NCBI RefSeq assembly: GCF_014637085.1
Contig: NZ_BMEU01000014.1
Coordinates: 1-64,000 of the forward strand
Source of the DNA: Comamonas phosphati
GTDB lineage: Bacteria > Pseudomonadota > Gammaproteobacteria > Burkholderiales > Burkholderiaceae_C
Length of the DNA stretch: 64,000 bases
Direction: 5' to 3'
Shown here: piece after piece, positions 21,589 through 31,741 of the stretch
Position numbering within the stretch: the stretch's first letter is position 1
How the letters are laid out: each line of letters opens with the position of its first letter
Notes under the pieces: generated by a model
Seen by the model: only the letters and a program-made list of their open reading frames with translations
What the model was told of the DNA's origin: nothing
The model's database searches: none
Made by a program: the position numbers and the translations under genes

Positions 21589-21912
21589 ATGCAGATCCGC
21601 CAGGCCCAGCTCCCGGATGCCCCCGGCATCGCCGCCCTGCTGCAGGGCATAGGCTGGTTCAAGGCCTACGAAAACCGCACGCCCGAGCAGAACGCCGAGG
21701 CCGTGCGGGCCTTGCTGGCCGGTGCCGAGGCAGCGCCCGAGCGCAGCCTGCTGCTGGACGCCGCCACCGAAGCCGCGCGCCAGCGCGGCTGCAGCCGCAT
21801 CTGGCTGGTGAACAATCGCGAGCGCCCATCCTATGCGCGGGGCTTTTATCCACAGCAGGGCTGGACCGAGCAAGCCGAGATGGCGCGCTTCGTCCTGCCG
21901 CTGAATACCTGA
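21589..21912 (+). pseudogene. GNAT-type N-acetyltransferase with internal in-frame deletion
   Basis: The 107-residue frame has a typical GNAT N-terminus (MQIRQAQLPDAPGIAALLQG) and C-terminus (AARQRGCSRIWLVNNRERPS then ARGFYPQQGW). The middle is missing: PERSLLL joins directly to DAATEAARQRG, and no acetyl-CoA-binding R/Q-x-x-G-x-G/A motif remains. GNAT proteins of this type are about 150 residues. The join is in frame and sits on CTGCTGCTGGAC, so recombination between short direct repeats is a likely cause. It probably has no acetyltransferase activity. It lies between glpR and glpK, 10 bases before the latter. Confidence 0.7.
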
Positions 21913-21922
21913 GCGCCAACCC

Positions 21923-23506
21923 ATGACCGCCTATCTGCTCGCCCTGGACCAGGGCACTTCCAGCTCCCGCAGCATTGTTTTCGACGTCCAGGGCCGCCTC
22001 GTGGCTTCGGCCCAGATGGAACTGCCGCAGATCTATCCGCGCCCGGGCTGGGTGGAGCACGATCCGCGCGAGATCTGGCGCACGCAGCTGGCCACGGCCA
22101 GGGAGGCCCTGGCCAAGGCCGGCCTCGCGGCGCGCGACATCCGCGCCGTGGGCATCACCAACCAGCGCGAGACCACCGTGGTCTGGAACCGCCAAACCGG
22201 CGTACCCATACACCACGCCATCGTCTGGCAGGACCGCCGCGCCGAACCCATCTGCTCGGCGCTGCGCGACGCGGGCATGGCCGGCACCATCCAGCACAAG
22301 ACCGGCCTGCTGATCGACGCCTACTTCTCGGGCAGCAAGCTCAAATGGATGCTGGACCATGTGGCCGGCGCGCGCGACGCCGCGGAACGCGGCGAGCTGG
22401 CCTTCGGCACGGTGGACAGCTGGCTGATCTGGCAGCTGACCGCTGGCCGCCGCCACGTGACCGATGTGAGCAACGCCAGCCGCACCATGCTGTTCAATGT
22501 GCACGCCAACCAGTGGGACGACGAGCTGCTGGCGGCGCTCAACATTCCCCGCAGCCTGCTGCCCGAGGTGCTGCCGTCCGCAGCCGATTTCGGCAGGACC
22601 GACGCCCAGGTGCTGGGCGACGAGATCGCCATCGGCGGCGTGGCCGGCGACCAGCAGGCCGCGCTGTTCGGCCAGGGCTGCTTCGGTGCCGGCATGGCCA
22701 AGAACACCTATGGCACGGGCTGCTTCATGCTCATGCACACCGGCGGCCAGTTCCAGACCTCGGCCAACGGCCTGCTGACCACTAGCGCGGCACAAATAGC
22801 CCCCACGCTTGTCGCTTCGCGTACTGCGCTGCCCCCCGAGGGGGTCCAGCCCGGCTTGGGGCGGCCCGGCGCCGGGCTGCCAGTGCCTCCAGGACGCGCC
22901 TACGCCATGGAAGGCAGCGTCTTTGTCGGCGGCGCCGTGGTGCAGTGGCTGCGCGACGGCCTGCGCGCCATCGAGCACAGCGGCCAGGTGCAGCAGCTGG
23001 CCGAGAGCGTGCCCGATTCGGGCGGCGTGATGATGGTGCCGGCCTTCACGGGCCTGGGCGCGCCCTACTGGAAGCCCGATGCCCGCGGCACCATCACGGG
23101 CCTGACGCGCGGCACCACGCTGGCGCACATCGCCCGGGCCGCGCTGGAATCCATTGCCTACCAGAGTGCCGCCCTGCTGCTGGCCATGAGCCGCGACGCG
23201 GTGGCCAGCGGCGGCACGCCGGTCAGCGAGCTGCGCGTGGACGGCGGCGCCTGCGTGAACAATCTGCTCATGCAGTTCCAGGCCGACCTGCTGGGCATTC
23301 CCGTGGTGCGCCCGGCCTGCGTGGAAACCACGGCCCTGGGCGCTGCCTATCTGGCGGGCCTGGCCACCGGCATCTACGGCGGCACCGACGAGCTGTCGGC
23401 GCTGTGGCAAGCCGAGCGCCGCTTTGTCCCCACGCTGGGCCAGGACCGTGCCCATGAGCTCATGCAGCGCTGGGAACAGGCCGTGCGCCAGGCCACGGCC
23501 GAATAA
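21923..23506 (+). CDS. glpK: Glycerol kinase, with an in-frame repeat insertion
   Basis: GlpK phosphorylates glycerol to sn-glycerol 3-phosphate with ATP. FGGY motifs are clear: [14 protein letters not shown] at the N-terminus, [34 protein letters not shown]-like [12 protein letters not shown] and [11 protein letters not shown]. The 527 residues are about 30 more than E. coli GlpK (502, itself with a longer tail). The excess is residues 292-323 (22796-22891), a GC-rich repeat read between [10 protein letters not shown] and [11 protein letters not shown], where relatives have a short loop. The rest is intact, so activity is plausible. Confidence 0.95.
   Translation: MTAYLLALDQGTSSSRSIVFDVQGRLVASAQMELPQIYPRPGWVEHDPREIWRTQLATAREALAKAGLAARDIRAVGITNQRETTVVWNRQTGVPIHHAIVWQDRRAEPICSALRDAGMAGTIQHKTGLLIDAYFSGSKLKWMLDHVAGARDAAERGELAFGTVDSWLIWQLTAGRRHVTDVSNASRTMLFNVHANQWDDELLAALNIPRSLLPEVLPSAADFGRTDAQVLGDEIAIGGVAGDQQAALFGQGCFGAGMAKNTYGTGCFMLMHTGGQFQTSANGLLTTSAAQIAPTLVASRTALPPEGVQPGLGRPGAGLPVPPGRAYAMEGSVFVGGAVVQWLRDGLRAIEHSGQVQQLAESVPDSGGVMMVPAFTGLGAPYWKPDARGTITGLTRGTTLAHIARAALESIAYQSAALLLAMSRDAVASGGTPVSELRVDGGACVNNLLMQFQADLLGIPVVRPACVETTALGAAYLAGLATGIYGGTDELSALWQAERRFVPTLGQDRAHELMQRWEQAVRQATAE
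22796..22891 (+). repeat. GC-rich palindromic element inside glpK (family C)
   Basis: The stretch contains CCCCC-CGA-GGGGG and the perfect palindrome GCCCGGCGCCGGGC. It is in frame (32 codons) and encodes a P/G-rich peptide unlike the kinase. Its style is that of intergenic Comamonadaceae repeats, but no second copy lies in this window, so the boundaries are approximate. Confidence 0.65.
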
Positions 23507-23518
23507 AAAAACATGAAA

Positions 23519-23553
23519 AAAGCGGGATGCGCCACCAGCACGCATCCCGCTTT
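23519..23553. terminator. Terminator between glpK and aqpZ
   Basis: AAAGCGGGATGCG pairs with CGCATCCCGCTTT, with A-rich sequence before and T-rich sequence after, so it can act in both directions for the convergent genes. Confidence 0.85.
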
Positions 23554-23589
23554 CCCTTTTCCCCGGCACCGCCGGGACGACGGCTGCGA

Positions 23590-24288
23590 TTATTCCTCGT
23601 CGGCTAGCAGCAGCTTGTAAATCACGGCGCCGGCAATGGCACCGGCAATCGGCGCCACCCAGAACAGCCACAGCTGCTCCAGCGCGATATGCGGGCCGAA
23701 CAGTGCCGGGCCGGTGCTGCGCGCCGGGTTGACCGAGGTATTGGTCACGGGAATCGAGATCAGGTGGATCAGCGTCAGGCACAGGCCGATGGCCAGCCCG
23801 CCAAAGCCCGCGGCCGCGCGCCGGGCCGTCGCGCCCAGGATCACGATCAGGAACACGGCGGTGAGCACGACTTCCGTCAGCAGCGCCGCGGTCAGCGAGT
23901 ACTTGCCCGGCGAATGCTCGCCATAGCCGTTGGTGGCCAGGTCGGTGATATTGGCGCCGGCCTTGCCCGTGGCGATCAGGTACAGAACCCAGGCCGCCAC
24001 AATGGCGCCAAAAACCTGGGCAATGATGTAGCCCGGCAGCTCGGACGCCTTCATGCGCCCGCCCACGACCAGACCCACGGACACCGCAGGATTGAAATGC
24101 CCTCCGGAGATAGGACCCAGCGCATAGGCGCCGGTCAGCACGGTCAGGCCGAAGGCCAGCGCCACGCCCAGCAGGCCGATGCCCACGTTGGGAAAGGCCG
24201 CGGCCAGCACGGCGCTGCCGCAGCCGCCGAATGTCAGCCAGAAGGTACCGAGAAATTCCGCCGACCATTTCTTCAGATTGGACGCCAT
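23590..24288 (-). CDS. aqpZ: Aquaporin Z (water channel)
   Basis: The 232-residue protein is a six-helix MIP channel with two NPA boxes (residues 66-68 and 187-189). The selectivity filter is Phe46, His175, Thr184 and Arg190, the water-selective AqpZ set; a glycerol facilitator would have smaller or aliphatic residues and Gly in place of His. The ATG at 24288 gives the family N-terminus [18 protein letters not shown]. Its position beside glpK suggests a link with glycerol, but the residues say water. Confidence 0.95.
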   Translation of the reverse strand: MASNLKKWSAEFLGTFWLTFGGCGSAVLAAAFPNVGIGLLGVALAFGLTVLTGAYALGPISGGHFNPAVSVGLVVGGRMKASELPGYIIAQVFGAIVAAWVLYLIATGKAGANITDLATNGYGEHSPGKYSLTAALLTEVVLTAVFLIVILGATARRAAAGFGGLAIGLCLTLIHLISIPVTNTSVNPARSTGPALFGPHIALEQLWLFWVAPIAGAIAGAVIYKLLLADEE

Positions 24289-24388
24289 GACGCAGTTCTC
24301 CGCAGATGGAACAAAAAACCGACCGCCCCGGAAAATGGGGGCTGGCGGCATCTTAAGAACCTCATATGTCAGCCGGCAAGGCGCAAAT

Positions 24389-25597
24389 GTGAACAATGTT
24401 CGGACCCAAGGCCTACGCTGGCCCCTGCCCGCACTGCTGGGCCTGCTGCTGGCGGCCTGCGCCGCGCCCCCTGTGGGCAACGTGGACCAGGGCGCAGCGG
24501 ATGCCTCGGCCTGCCTGCAGCTGCTCGGCGAAGTGCGCTGGCCGCGCGACACGCAATACGCGGGCACCACGGTGGGCGGGCTGTCCTCCATAGACTACGA
24601 CGCGCGCAGCGGCCTGTACTACCTGGTCAGCGACGACCGCTCGGCCTTCGACCCCGCGCGCCTGTACACGGCCCGCATCCGCTACGACGCCAGCGGCCTG
24701 CACGAGGTGGTGCTGCAGGACCGCATCTGGCTGCTCAACGCGCGCCAGCAGCGCTTTGCCAGCATCAACGCCCCCGAGCCCGGCGTGGCCGTGCCCGACC
24801 CCGAGGCCTTGCGCCTGCTGTCGACTGGCGATGACCATGGCCAGACCATGCTGTGGAGCAGCGAGGGCGATTTCAAGCGCGGCTTCGGCCCGCAGCTGAT
24901 CGAAGCCGGCACCGACGGCCGCTGGCTGCGCGAATGGCCGCTGCCGCCGCAACTGGCCCTGCCCGCCCCGCCCGATCGCGCCACGCAGGGCCCGCGCAAC
25001 AACCTCACGCTGGAAGGCATGAGCCTGAGCGCCGACGGAAAGACCTTGTGGCTGTCCATGGAGGGTGCGCTCAAGCAGGACGGCCCCATGCCGGGCCCGG
25101 GCCGCCCCGGCGCGCCGGTGCGCCTCACGGCCTATGACACGGCCGCGCGCCAGCCGCTGCGCCAGCTGGCCTACGTGCCCGACGCCCTGCCCCAAGACCT
25201 GGGCCCGATGTCGCAGCACGCGGTCAACGGCGTCAGCAGCATCCTGGCCGACGGCCCCGACCACCTGCTGGTGCTGGAGCGCTCCTACGCGCCCGCACGC
25301 GGCTTCGGCGCACGCATCTACCGCATCCGCACGGACAGCGAGGCCGGCACGGACACCTTGCCGCAGCAGCAGCTGACGCCGGACAACCACCGCCCCGTGG
25401 ACAAGACGCTGCTGCTGGACCTGGCCCGGGCCGGACTCAAGACCGTGGACAACCTCGAAGGCATGAGCTGGGGGCCGCCACTGGCAAGCGGCGAGAGGGT
25501 TTTGCTGCTGGTCAGCGACAACAATTTCAACCCGGCCGAAGTCACGCAGTTCGCCGCGCTGCGCGAACGCGCCGGCGGCTGCGGCCGGGGTTTATAG
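24389..25597 (+). CDS. Lipoprotein, esterase-like activity of phytase family
   Basis: The 402-residue protein is read from the GTG at 24389 with AAGGCG 8 bases upstream. The N-terminus is a lipoprotein signal with lipobox LAAC (about residues 22-25), so it is likely anchored in the outer or inner membrane. The body fits the phytase-like esterase family (beta-propeller): [23 protein letters not shown], then [19 protein letters not shown] and [10 protein letters not shown]. Substrate is unknown. An upstream ATG in the same frame would place about 40 extra residues before the signal and is unlikely. Confidence 0.8.
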   Translation: MNNVRTQGLRWPLPALLGLLLAACAAPPVGNVDQGAADASACLQLLGEVRWPRDTQYAGTTVGGLSSIDYDARSGLYYLVSDDRSAFDPARLYTARIRYDASGLHEVVLQDRIWLLNARQQRFASINAPEPGVAVPDPEALRLLSTGDDHGQTMLWSSEGDFKRGFGPQLIEAGTDGRWLREWPLPPQLALPAPPDRATQGPRNNLTLEGMSLSADGKTLWLSMEGALKQDGPMPGPGRPGAPVRLTAYDTAARQPLRQLAYVPDALPQDLGPMSQHAVNGVSSILADGPDHLLVLERSYAPARGFGARIYRIRTDSEAGTDTLPQQQLTPDNHRPVDKTLLLDLARAGLKTVDNLEGMSWGPPLASGERVLLLVSDNNFNPAEVTQFAALRERAGGCGRGL

Positions 25598-25641
25598 TCC
25601 CTGCCAGACCCTATCGCGCCTTTGTACAGCTTCGCCAGACC

Positions 25642-26481
25642 ATGACCACTTCCAGCACCTCGTCCACCGCCCTTCCTCCCGTCGCCTTCATCGGCGGCGG
25701 CAACATGGCCAGCGCCGTCATCGGCGGCCTGATCCGCCAGGGCATGCCCGCCTCGGACATCATCGTGGTCGAGCCCCATGAAGCGGCCCGCGCGGCCCTG
25801 CTGGCCAACTTCGGCATCACCGCCCTGCCCGAGGCCGGCAGCACGCTGCAGCGCGCCGCGCTGGTGGTCTGGGCCGTCAAGCCCCAGACCTTCAAGGATG
25901 CCGCCGCCGCCGCGGCTGCCCACACGCGCGGCGCCCTGCACCTGAGCGTGGCCGCCGGCATCACCACCGGCAGCATTGCCGCCTGGCTGGGCACCGCCCG
26001 CCTGGTGCGCGCCATGCCCAACACACCGGCACTCGTGGGCAAGGGCATGACCGGCCTGTATGCGCGCCCCGAGGTCGATGCCGACGGCAAGGCCCTGATC
26101 GCCAGCGTCATGGGCAGCACCGGCCAGCTGCTGTGGGTGGATGAGGAAGAAAAGCTCGATGCCGTGACCGCCCTCTCGGGCTCCGGCCCCGCCTATGTGT
26201 TCCTGTTCCTCGAAGCCATGATCCAGGCCGGCCTGGACATGGGCCTGACGGCCGAGCAGGCCCATCAGCTGGCCGTGGCCACTTTCCAGGGCGGCTCGGA
26301 GCTGGCCGCGCGCTCGAGCGAAAGCCCCGAGGTGCTGCGCCAGCGCGTGACCAGCAAGGGCGGCACCACCCATGCCGCCATCACCCACATGCAGGAGCAG
26401 AAGCTGCCCGAGCACTTCATCGCCGCCATGCGCCAGGCCGAAACCCGGGCCAAGGAACTGGCCGCAGAGTTCGGCCGCTGA
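25642..26481 (+). CDS. proC: Pyrroline-5-carboxylate reductase
   Basis: The 279-residue enzyme makes L-proline from 1-pyrroline-5-carboxylate using NAD(P)H. The Rossmann motif FIGGGNMASAVIGGL lies at about residues 16-30. The C-terminal dimerisation domain carries ALSGSGPAYVFLFLEAM and the signature SPEVLRQRVTSKGGTTHAAI. The N-terminus has a short Ser/Thr-rich extension. It is a single gene between the lipoprotein gene and a bidirectional terminator. Confidence 0.97.
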   Translation: MTTSSTSSTALPPVAFIGGGNMASAVIGGLIRQGMPASDIIVVEPHEAARAALLANFGITALPEAGSTLQRAALVVWAVKPQTFKDAAAAAAAHTRGALHLSVAAGITTGSIAAWLGTARLVRAMPNTPALVGKGMTGLYARPEVDADGKALIASVMGSTGQLLWVDEEEKLDAVTALSGSGPAYVFLFLEAMIQAGLDMGLTAEQAHQLAVATFQGGSELAARSSESPEVLRQRVTSKGGTTHAAITHMQEQKLPEHFIAAMRQAETRAKELAAEFGR

Positions 26482-26490
26482 AGCACAAAA

Positions 26491-26510
26491 AAACCGGCGA
26501 TTGCCGGTTT
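26491..26510. terminator. Bidirectional terminator between proC and ubiA
   Basis: AAACCGGC-GATT-GCCGGTTT has an 8-bp stem with A-run before and T-rich sequence after. The longer T-run is on the minus strand, serving ubiA. Confidence 0.85.
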
Positions 26511-26572
26511 CTTTGATGCCTTTTCGGCCTCAAACCCATATTCTCAAAGCGCCACCAGCTATCAAAAAAGGA

Positions 26573-27454
26573 TCAGCTGAGCGCAAACCCCAGCGCCACA
26601 CCGGCAAAGATGGCCGCGCCTATCCAGTGGCTCTTGCCGAAGGCGACAAAGCAGCCTTCGCGCGTGCGGTGGCGGATCAGCGTGAAATGCCACAGCATCT
26701 GCGCCGCCGCCACCCCCATGCCCAGCCAGAACGGCCAGCCCAGGCGGTAAGGCGCCAGCGCCCAGGCCGTGAGCAGCCAGCACAGCACGAAAAAGCCCAT
26801 CACGCCCGCCACATCGAAGCGGCCCAGCGTGATGGCCGAGGTCTTCATGCCGATCTTGAGGTCGTCGTCGCGGTCCACCATGGCGTATTCGGTGTCATAG
26901 GCCAGCACCAGGAACATATTGGCCAGCCACAGCGTCCAGGCCGTGGCATTGACTTCGCCGGTCACGGCCGCGAAGGCGATCACGATGCCGAAGTTGAAGG
27001 CAATGCCCAGAAAGGCCTGGGGCATGGCGAAAAAGCGCTTGGTGAACGGATAGAGGATGGTGAACAGCACGGCCGGCACCGACCAGGCCACGGTCTCCCA
27101 GCGCGTGGAGAGCACCAGGCCGAAGGCAAGCAGCGTAAGCACCAGCCCCACCATGGCTGCTTCCTTGACCGAGATCTGGCCGCTGGTGATGGGGCGCTTG
27201 GTGGTGCGCTTCACATGCCGGTCGAAATCGCGGTCGGCAATGTCGTTGATGGTGCAGCCCGCGCTGCGCATCAGCACCGTGCCCAAGACAAAGACCGCCA
27301 GCAAATGCCAGCCCGGAAAGCCCCGGCCCGCCACCCACAGGGCCGACAGCGTGGGCCAGACCAGCACCAGCCAGCCGGCCGGGCGGTCGAAGCGGATCAG
27401 ATCCAGATAGAGCGACAGCTTGGAGCGCTGCGAGGTGGGAAGGGAAGCGGGCAT
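26573..27454 (-). CDS. ubiA: 4-hydroxybenzoate octaprenyltransferase
   Basis: The 293-residue membrane prenyltransferase attaches the polyprenyl tail to 4-hydroxybenzoate in ubiquinone synthesis. Two Mg-diphosphate-binding Asp motifs are present: NDIADRDFD and the later [13 protein letters not shown]. Several hydrophobic helices are evident. I chose the ATG giving [20 protein letters not shown]; the ATG 42 bases upstream (27496) has a somewhat better ribosome site (CAGG) and cannot be excluded. It lies between dps and proC. Confidence 0.95.
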   Translation of the reverse strand: MPASLPTSQRSKLSLYLDLIRFDRPAGWLVLVWPTLSALWVAGRGFPGWHLLAVFVLGTVLMRSAGCTINDIADRDFDRHVKRTTKRPITSGQISVKEAAMVGLVLTLLAFGLVLSTRWETVAWSVPAVLFTILYPFTKRFFAMPQAFLGIAFNFGIVIAFAAVTGEVNATAWTLWLANMFLVLAYDTEYAMVDRDDDLKIGMKTSAITLGRFDVAGVMGFFVLCWLLTAWALAPYRLGWPFWLGMGVAAAQMLWHFTLIRHRTREGCFVAFGKSHWIGAAIFAGVALGFALS

Positions 27455-27551
27455 GGCGGAATCAAGCGGCAGGAAAGCATGGCGAACAGCTGCCATTGTG
27501 CCTGCCCTGCCCGCATGGGTTGGGTCGGCCCGATGCGGCCTGCGCCAGGAC

Positions 27552-28103
27552 TCAATCTTCGAGCAGCGAGCGCAGCATCCAGGCGGTCTGCTCGTGCACG
27601 GTCAGGCGCTGGGTCAGCAGGTCGGCCGTGGGCTCGTCGTTGGCCTTGTCGGCCAGGGGGAAGAGCTGGCGGGCGGTGCGCGCCACGGCCTCATGGCCCT
27701 GCACCAGAATGCGCACCATCTCCATGGCCTTGGGCGGCTCGGAGGGCACGTCGGGCAGGCTGGTGAGCTTGCCGAACTGGGCGTACGAGCCCGGCGCGGG
27801 GTGGCCCAGCGCGCGGATGCGCTCGGCCACCGGATCGACCGCATTCCACAGTTCCGTGTACTGCCCCATGAACATGGTGTGCAGCGTGTTGAACATGGTG
27901 CCGGTGACGTTCCAATGGAAGTTGTGCGTGGTCAGGTACAGCGTATAGGTGTCGGCCAGCAGGGCCGACAGGCCCTTGGCGATGGCTGCACGATCTTCGT
28001 CGCTGATGCCGATATTGATGTCCGAGGCACGCGGCAGGGCGACTGCTGCCGCAGCGCCATCCTGCTTGCGCTTGTCCAGTTTTTCCGTTTTGTGCTTGGC
28101 CAT
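27552..28103 (-). CDS. dps: Dps-type ferritin (DNA protection during starvation)
   Basis: The 183-residue protein stores iron and oxidises Fe(II) with hydrogen peroxide, shielding DNA. The intersubunit ferroxidase ligands are visible: His63 (in HNFHW), His75, Asp90 and Glu94, matching the E. coli spacing. A lysine-rich tail ([13 protein letters not shown]) could bind DNA. The ATG at 28103 has AAAGG 7 bases upstream; the ATG 15 bases earlier has none. It lies 76 bp downstream of oxyR on the same strand, which fits peroxide control. Confidence 0.95.
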   Translation of the reverse strand: MAKHKTEKLDKRKQDGAAAAVALPRASDINIGISDEDRAAIAKGLSALLADTYTLYLTTHNFHWNVTGTMFNTLHTMFMGQYTELWNAVDPVAERIRALGHPAPGSYAQFGKLTSLPDVPSEPPKAMEMVRILVQGHEAVARTARQLFPLADKANDEPTADLLTQRLTVHEQTAWMLRSLLED

Positions 28104-28179
28104 GGTGACACCTTTCATGGTTTAACGAATCAAGATCCATCCGCCCGCGGCTCCACCAACGGAGCCCGGACAGCGGCGC

Positions 28180-29148
28180 CTATGCCGAGAGACGCTGCAC
28201 GCCCGGCAGCGGGCAAGCATAGACCGCATTGCGCAGTGCAGCAATGGCCTCGTAGCGCGTGAAGCTGCGGCGCCAGGCCAGCACCACGCGGCGCGAGGGC
28301 GGCGTGATGCCATCTTCGGCATGGATGGGCAGATAGCGGATATGGGGTTCGTCGCTCTTGCGGCGGCGCTCGGTGCTGGCCAGCGCGTCCTCGGGCACGG
28401 AAAGGCGCGGCACCAGGGTCACGCCCATGCCGGCGGCCACCATGTGCTTGATGGTCTCCAGGGACGACCCTTCGAAGGTGCGGCGAATGCCCTCGGCGTT
28501 GCTGGCATAGCGCGCGAACTCGGGGCAGACCTCCAGCACATGGTCGCGGAAGCAATGGCCCGCGCCCAGCAGCAGCATGGTCTCGTTCTTGAGATCGGTG
28601 GTGGAGACGCTTTCCCGCTGCGCCAGCGGATGGCCGCTGGGCACGGCGGCCATGAAGGGCTCGTCATAGAGAGGCGCCAGCGCCAGTCCCGTATCGGGGA
28701 AAGGCTCGGCCATGATGGCGCAGTCGATCTCGCCCATGCGCAGCATTTCCAGCAGCTTGATGGTGAAGTTCTCCTGCAGCATCATCGGCATCTGGGGCGT
28801 CATGCGGATGGAGTTGCGCACCAGTTCGGGCAACAGATAGGGCCCGATGGTGTAGATCACGCCCAGGGTCAGCACGCCGGACAGCGGGTCCTTGCCGCGC
28901 TTGGCGATTTCCTTGATCTCGTTGGCCTGCTCCAGCACGCTTTGCGCCTGGCGCACGATTTCCTCGCCGAGAGAGGTGACGGAGACCTCGCCGGCGCTGC
29001 GCTCGAAAATCTTGACATCCAGTTCTTCTTCGAGCTTCTTGATGGCCACGGACAAGGTGGGCTGAGAGACGTAGCAGGCCTCGGCGGCGCGGCCGAAGTG
29101 CTTTTCCCGCGCCACGGCCACGATGTACTTCAATTCGGTAAGGGTCAT
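28180..29148 (-). CDS. oxyR: Hydrogen peroxide-inducible regulator OxyR
   Basis: The 322-residue LysR-type protein has the N-terminal winged helix (HFGRAAEACYVSQPTLSVAI) and the redox pair Cys199 and Cys208 (GHCFRDHVLEVCPE), at the same positions as in E. coli OxyR. Oxidation forms a disulfide that switches it to an activator of catalase, peroxiredoxin and dps genes. dps follows directly on the same strand, and recG lies upstream, also a frequent neighbour. Confidence 0.97.
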   Translation of the reverse strand: MTLTELKYIVAVAREKHFGRAAEACYVSQPTLSVAIKKLEEELDVKIFERSAGEVSVTSLGEEIVRQAQSVLEQANEIKEIAKRGKDPLSGVLTLGVIYTIGPYLLPELVRNSIRMTPQMPMMLQENFTIKLLEMLRMGEIDCAIMAEPFPDTGLALAPLYDEPFMAAVPSGHPLAQRESVSTTDLKNETMLLLGAGHCFRDHVLEVCPEFARYASNAEGIRRTFEGSSLETIKHMVAAGMGVTLVPRLSVPEDALASTERRRKSDEPHIRYLPIHAEDGITPPSRRVVLAWRRSFTRYEAIAALRNAVYACPLPGVQRLSA

Positions 29149-29407
29149 GAATCTTGTTGCCTGAACCGCCAGACAGGCCTGTCAGGGGCTGACGGGGGTT
29201 GCCGGTCTGCCTGTCCGCAATAGTCGGGAGTTATGAACAGATACGCACTGATTCAATCACAGAATTCTCAGGCGTCAACTACAAAAATGCCGGGAGAACC
29301 CAACAGATTGCACAGAAAGCCTGCAGCCTTGATCCGCATCGCGCTTGCCAGCCCCCAAATTCCGCCCCGCTCACATCCGTTGCGAGTTGAGCGCTCGCCT
29401 CTTTGCT

Positions 29408-31594
29408 TCAAGCTTTCAAATATTCGGCCTTGCCGCCCAGCCAGCGGCTGACATGGCGGGCCGCCAGCGCCGGGTGGTGCTCCAGCATGCGCGGCGCCAG
29501 CTCGCGGGCCCAGTCCAGCAGCAGCACGTCCTGCTCCAGGTCGGCAAAGCGCAGCATGGGCGCACCCGACTGGCGCGAGCCCAGGAATTCGCCAGGGCCG
29601 CGGATCTCGAGGTCGCGCCGCGCGATCTCGAAGCCGTCGTTGGTCTCGGCCATGGCGCGCAGGCGCTCCTTGCCGGTGTCCGAAAGCCGTCCGTTATCGT
29701 TGACCGAATACAGCAGCACGCAGGCCGAGGCCGCAGCGCCGCGGCCCACGCGGCCGCGCAGCTGGTGCAACTGGGACAGGCCGAAGCGCTCCGAATGCTC
29801 GATGACCATCAGCGAGGCATTGGGCACGTCCACGCCGACCTCGATCACCGTGGTCGAGACCAGCACGCCCATGACGCCGGCCGAGAACAGTTCCATCACG
29901 GCCTTCTTCTCGGCCGCGGGCATGCGCGAATGCAGCAGGCCCACCATGACGCCGGGCAGCATCTCGCTTAAGTTTTCATGCGTGGCCGTGGCGTTGGACA
30001 GGTCCAGCGCCTCGCTCTCCTCGATCAGCGGGCAGACCCAATACACCTGGCGCCCGCTGGCCACCTGGGCGCCTATGCGCTCGATCACTTCATCCTTGCG
30101 GCTGTCGCCGATCAGCTTGGTGACGATGGGCGTGCGCCCGGGCGGCAGTTCGTCGATGGTGGAAACGTCGAGGTCGGCGTAATAGCTCATGGCCAGCGTG
30201 CGCGGAATCGGCGTGGCGCTCATCATCAGCAGATGCGGCTCTAGCCCGGTATGGGCCAGCTTCTGCCGCAGCGCCAGGCGCTGGGCCACGCCGAAGCGGT
30301 GCTGCTCGTCGATCACGGCCAGGGCCAGGTTCCTGAACTGCACCTGCTCCTGGATCACCGCATGCGTGCCCACGACCAGCGCGGCCTCGCCGCTTTCGAC
30401 CAGGGCCAGCATCTCGGCGCGCTGCTTCTTCTTCTGCGCGCCGGCCAGCCAGGCCACGCGCTTGCCCAGGGGCGCGAGCAAGGGCTCGAGCCAGCCGACC
30501 AGCTTGCCGAAATGCTGCTCGGCCAGGATTTCGGTGGGCGCCATCAGCGCGCATTGCCAGCCCGCCGCGATGCAGGCCACGGCCGACAGCGCCGCCACCA
30601 CGGTCTTGCCCGAGCCCACATCCCCCTGCAGCAGCCGGTGCATGGGAATGCGGCGTTCCATGTCGGCGCGGATCTCGCCCACCACGCGCTGCTGGGCGCC
30701 CGTCAGGCCGAATGGCAACTGGGCCAGAAACTGCTGCGTCAGCTCATCGCTGACCGGCCGCAGCACCGGCGCCTTCAGCCGCGCGCGCTCGCGCTTGGCC
30801 TCGTACTGCGACAGCTGCTGGGCCAGCAGTTCCTCGGCCTTGAGCCGCTGCCAGGCCGGGTGCGTGTGGTCTTCCAGCGTGGCCAGGGCCACATCGGGCG
30901 TGGGGTGATGCAAAAAGGTGAGCGCACTGCGCAGGTCATACAGGGGCTGCAGTCCGTTTTGCCCATAATTCTGCTCGACCGGAGGCTGCTCGCCGGACGG
31001 CAAGGTCTCGGACAGGTCGGCGCGCAGCAGCGCCGTGGCAATGGCCCGGCGCAGATAGGGCTGGGGCAGGCTGGCCACCGTGGGGTACACGGGCGTGAGC
31101 GCCGTGGGCAGCTCGCCGCCCGCGGCGCGGAAGGCCGGATGCATCATCTGCCGCCCCCAGAAGCCGCCCTTGACCTCGCCGCGGATGCGCAATCGCGCGC
31201 CCACGGCCATGGCTTTCTGCTGCGAGGGGTAGAAACTGAAGAAGGTCAGCACGCAGCTGCCCGTGCCGTCATCCACCGTCACCTTGAGCATGCGCCGGGG
31301 CCGCAGTTGCACCTCGCTGTGCGTGACCGTGGCCTCGATCTGCACGGTATCGCCCTCGCGCGCGTTCCTCAAAGGCGTGATGCGCGTCTCGTCCTCGTAG
31401 CGCAGCGGCAGGTGCAGGGCCAGGTCGATGTCGCGCCGCAGGCCCAGCTTGAGCAAGGCCTGCTGGGCCGGGCTGAGGGTCTTTTTTGCCTCGCCCGCCT
31501 GGGGCTTTCCATCCTGGGCCTGCTCCGCTTTGCGCACGGCCTTGCGGCCCCTGGCCTGGGCGGAGGGCGACTCGGAGGATGGAGGAACAGGCAT
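29408..31594 (-). CDS. recG: ATP-dependent DNA helicase RecG
   Basis: The 728-residue superfamily 2 helicase reverses stalled replication forks and processes branched DNA. The N-terminal wedge/OB domain (about residues 60-190) precedes helicase motifs: Walker A GDVGSGKT, DEQHRFG (DEAD-box variant), MSATPIPRTLA, and the C-terminal QLRGRVGRGA. The N-terminal 40 residues are a charged extension (ARGRKAVRKAEQAQDGK). The frame is open far upstream, but the ATG at 31594 is the last start before the conserved part; the ribosome site is weak. It is divergent from queA. Confidence 0.97.
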   Translation of the reverse strand: MPVPPSSESPSAQARGRKAVRKAEQAQDGKPQAGEAKKTLSPAQQALLKLGLRRDIDLALHLPLRYEDETRITPLRNAREGDTVQIEATVTHSEVQLRPRRMLKVTVDDGTGSCVLTFFSFYPSQQKAMAVGARLRIRGEVKGGFWGRQMMHPAFRAAGGELPTALTPVYPTVASLPQPYLRRAIATALLRADLSETLPSGEQPPVEQNYGQNGLQPLYDLRSALTFLHHPTPDVALATLEDHTHPAWQRLKAEELLAQQLSQYEAKRERARLKAPVLRPVSDELTQQFLAQLPFGLTGAQQRVVGEIRADMERRIPMHRLLQGDVGSGKTVVAALSAVACIAAGWQCALMAPTEILAEQHFGKLVGWLEPLLAPLGKRVAWLAGAQKKKQRAEMLALVESGEAALVVGTHAVIQEQVQFRNLALAVIDEQHRFGVAQRLALRQKLAHTGLEPHLLMMSATPIPRTLAMSYYADLDVSTIDELPPGRTPIVTKLIGDSRKDEVIERIGAQVASGRQVYWVCPLIEESEALDLSNATATHENLSEMLPGVMVGLLHSRMPAAEKKAVMELFSAGVMGVLVSTTVIEVGVDVPNASLMVIEHSERFGLSQLHQLRGRVGRGAAASACVLLYSVNDNGRLSDTGKERLRAMAETNDGFEIARRDLEIRGPGEFLGSRQSGAPMLRFADLEQDVLLLDWARELAPRMLEHHPALAARHVSRWLGGKAEYLKA

Positions 31595-31741
31595 AGGCGT
31601 ACGAAAATATTCTCTCGCGGGCAGATAGTGTATGAATATACAGCTCTCTCCCGCTTCACTGCACCCCCAGTGGCGATTTGCGACAATCACGCCCTTGTTT
31701 ATTGAACTTGGAACGGGCCCGGTACGGCCCTCAAGCCCCGC

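Noticed and set aside
23590-24288. Calling the channel GlpF because it lies beside glpK
   Set aside because: The selectivity-filter residues and overall sequence are those of AqpZ.
29173-29220. GACAGGCCTGTC palindrome and nearby GC-rich repeats upstream of oxyR
   Set aside because: It does not match the OxyR tetranucleotide pattern I know, and no second copy supports a repeat.
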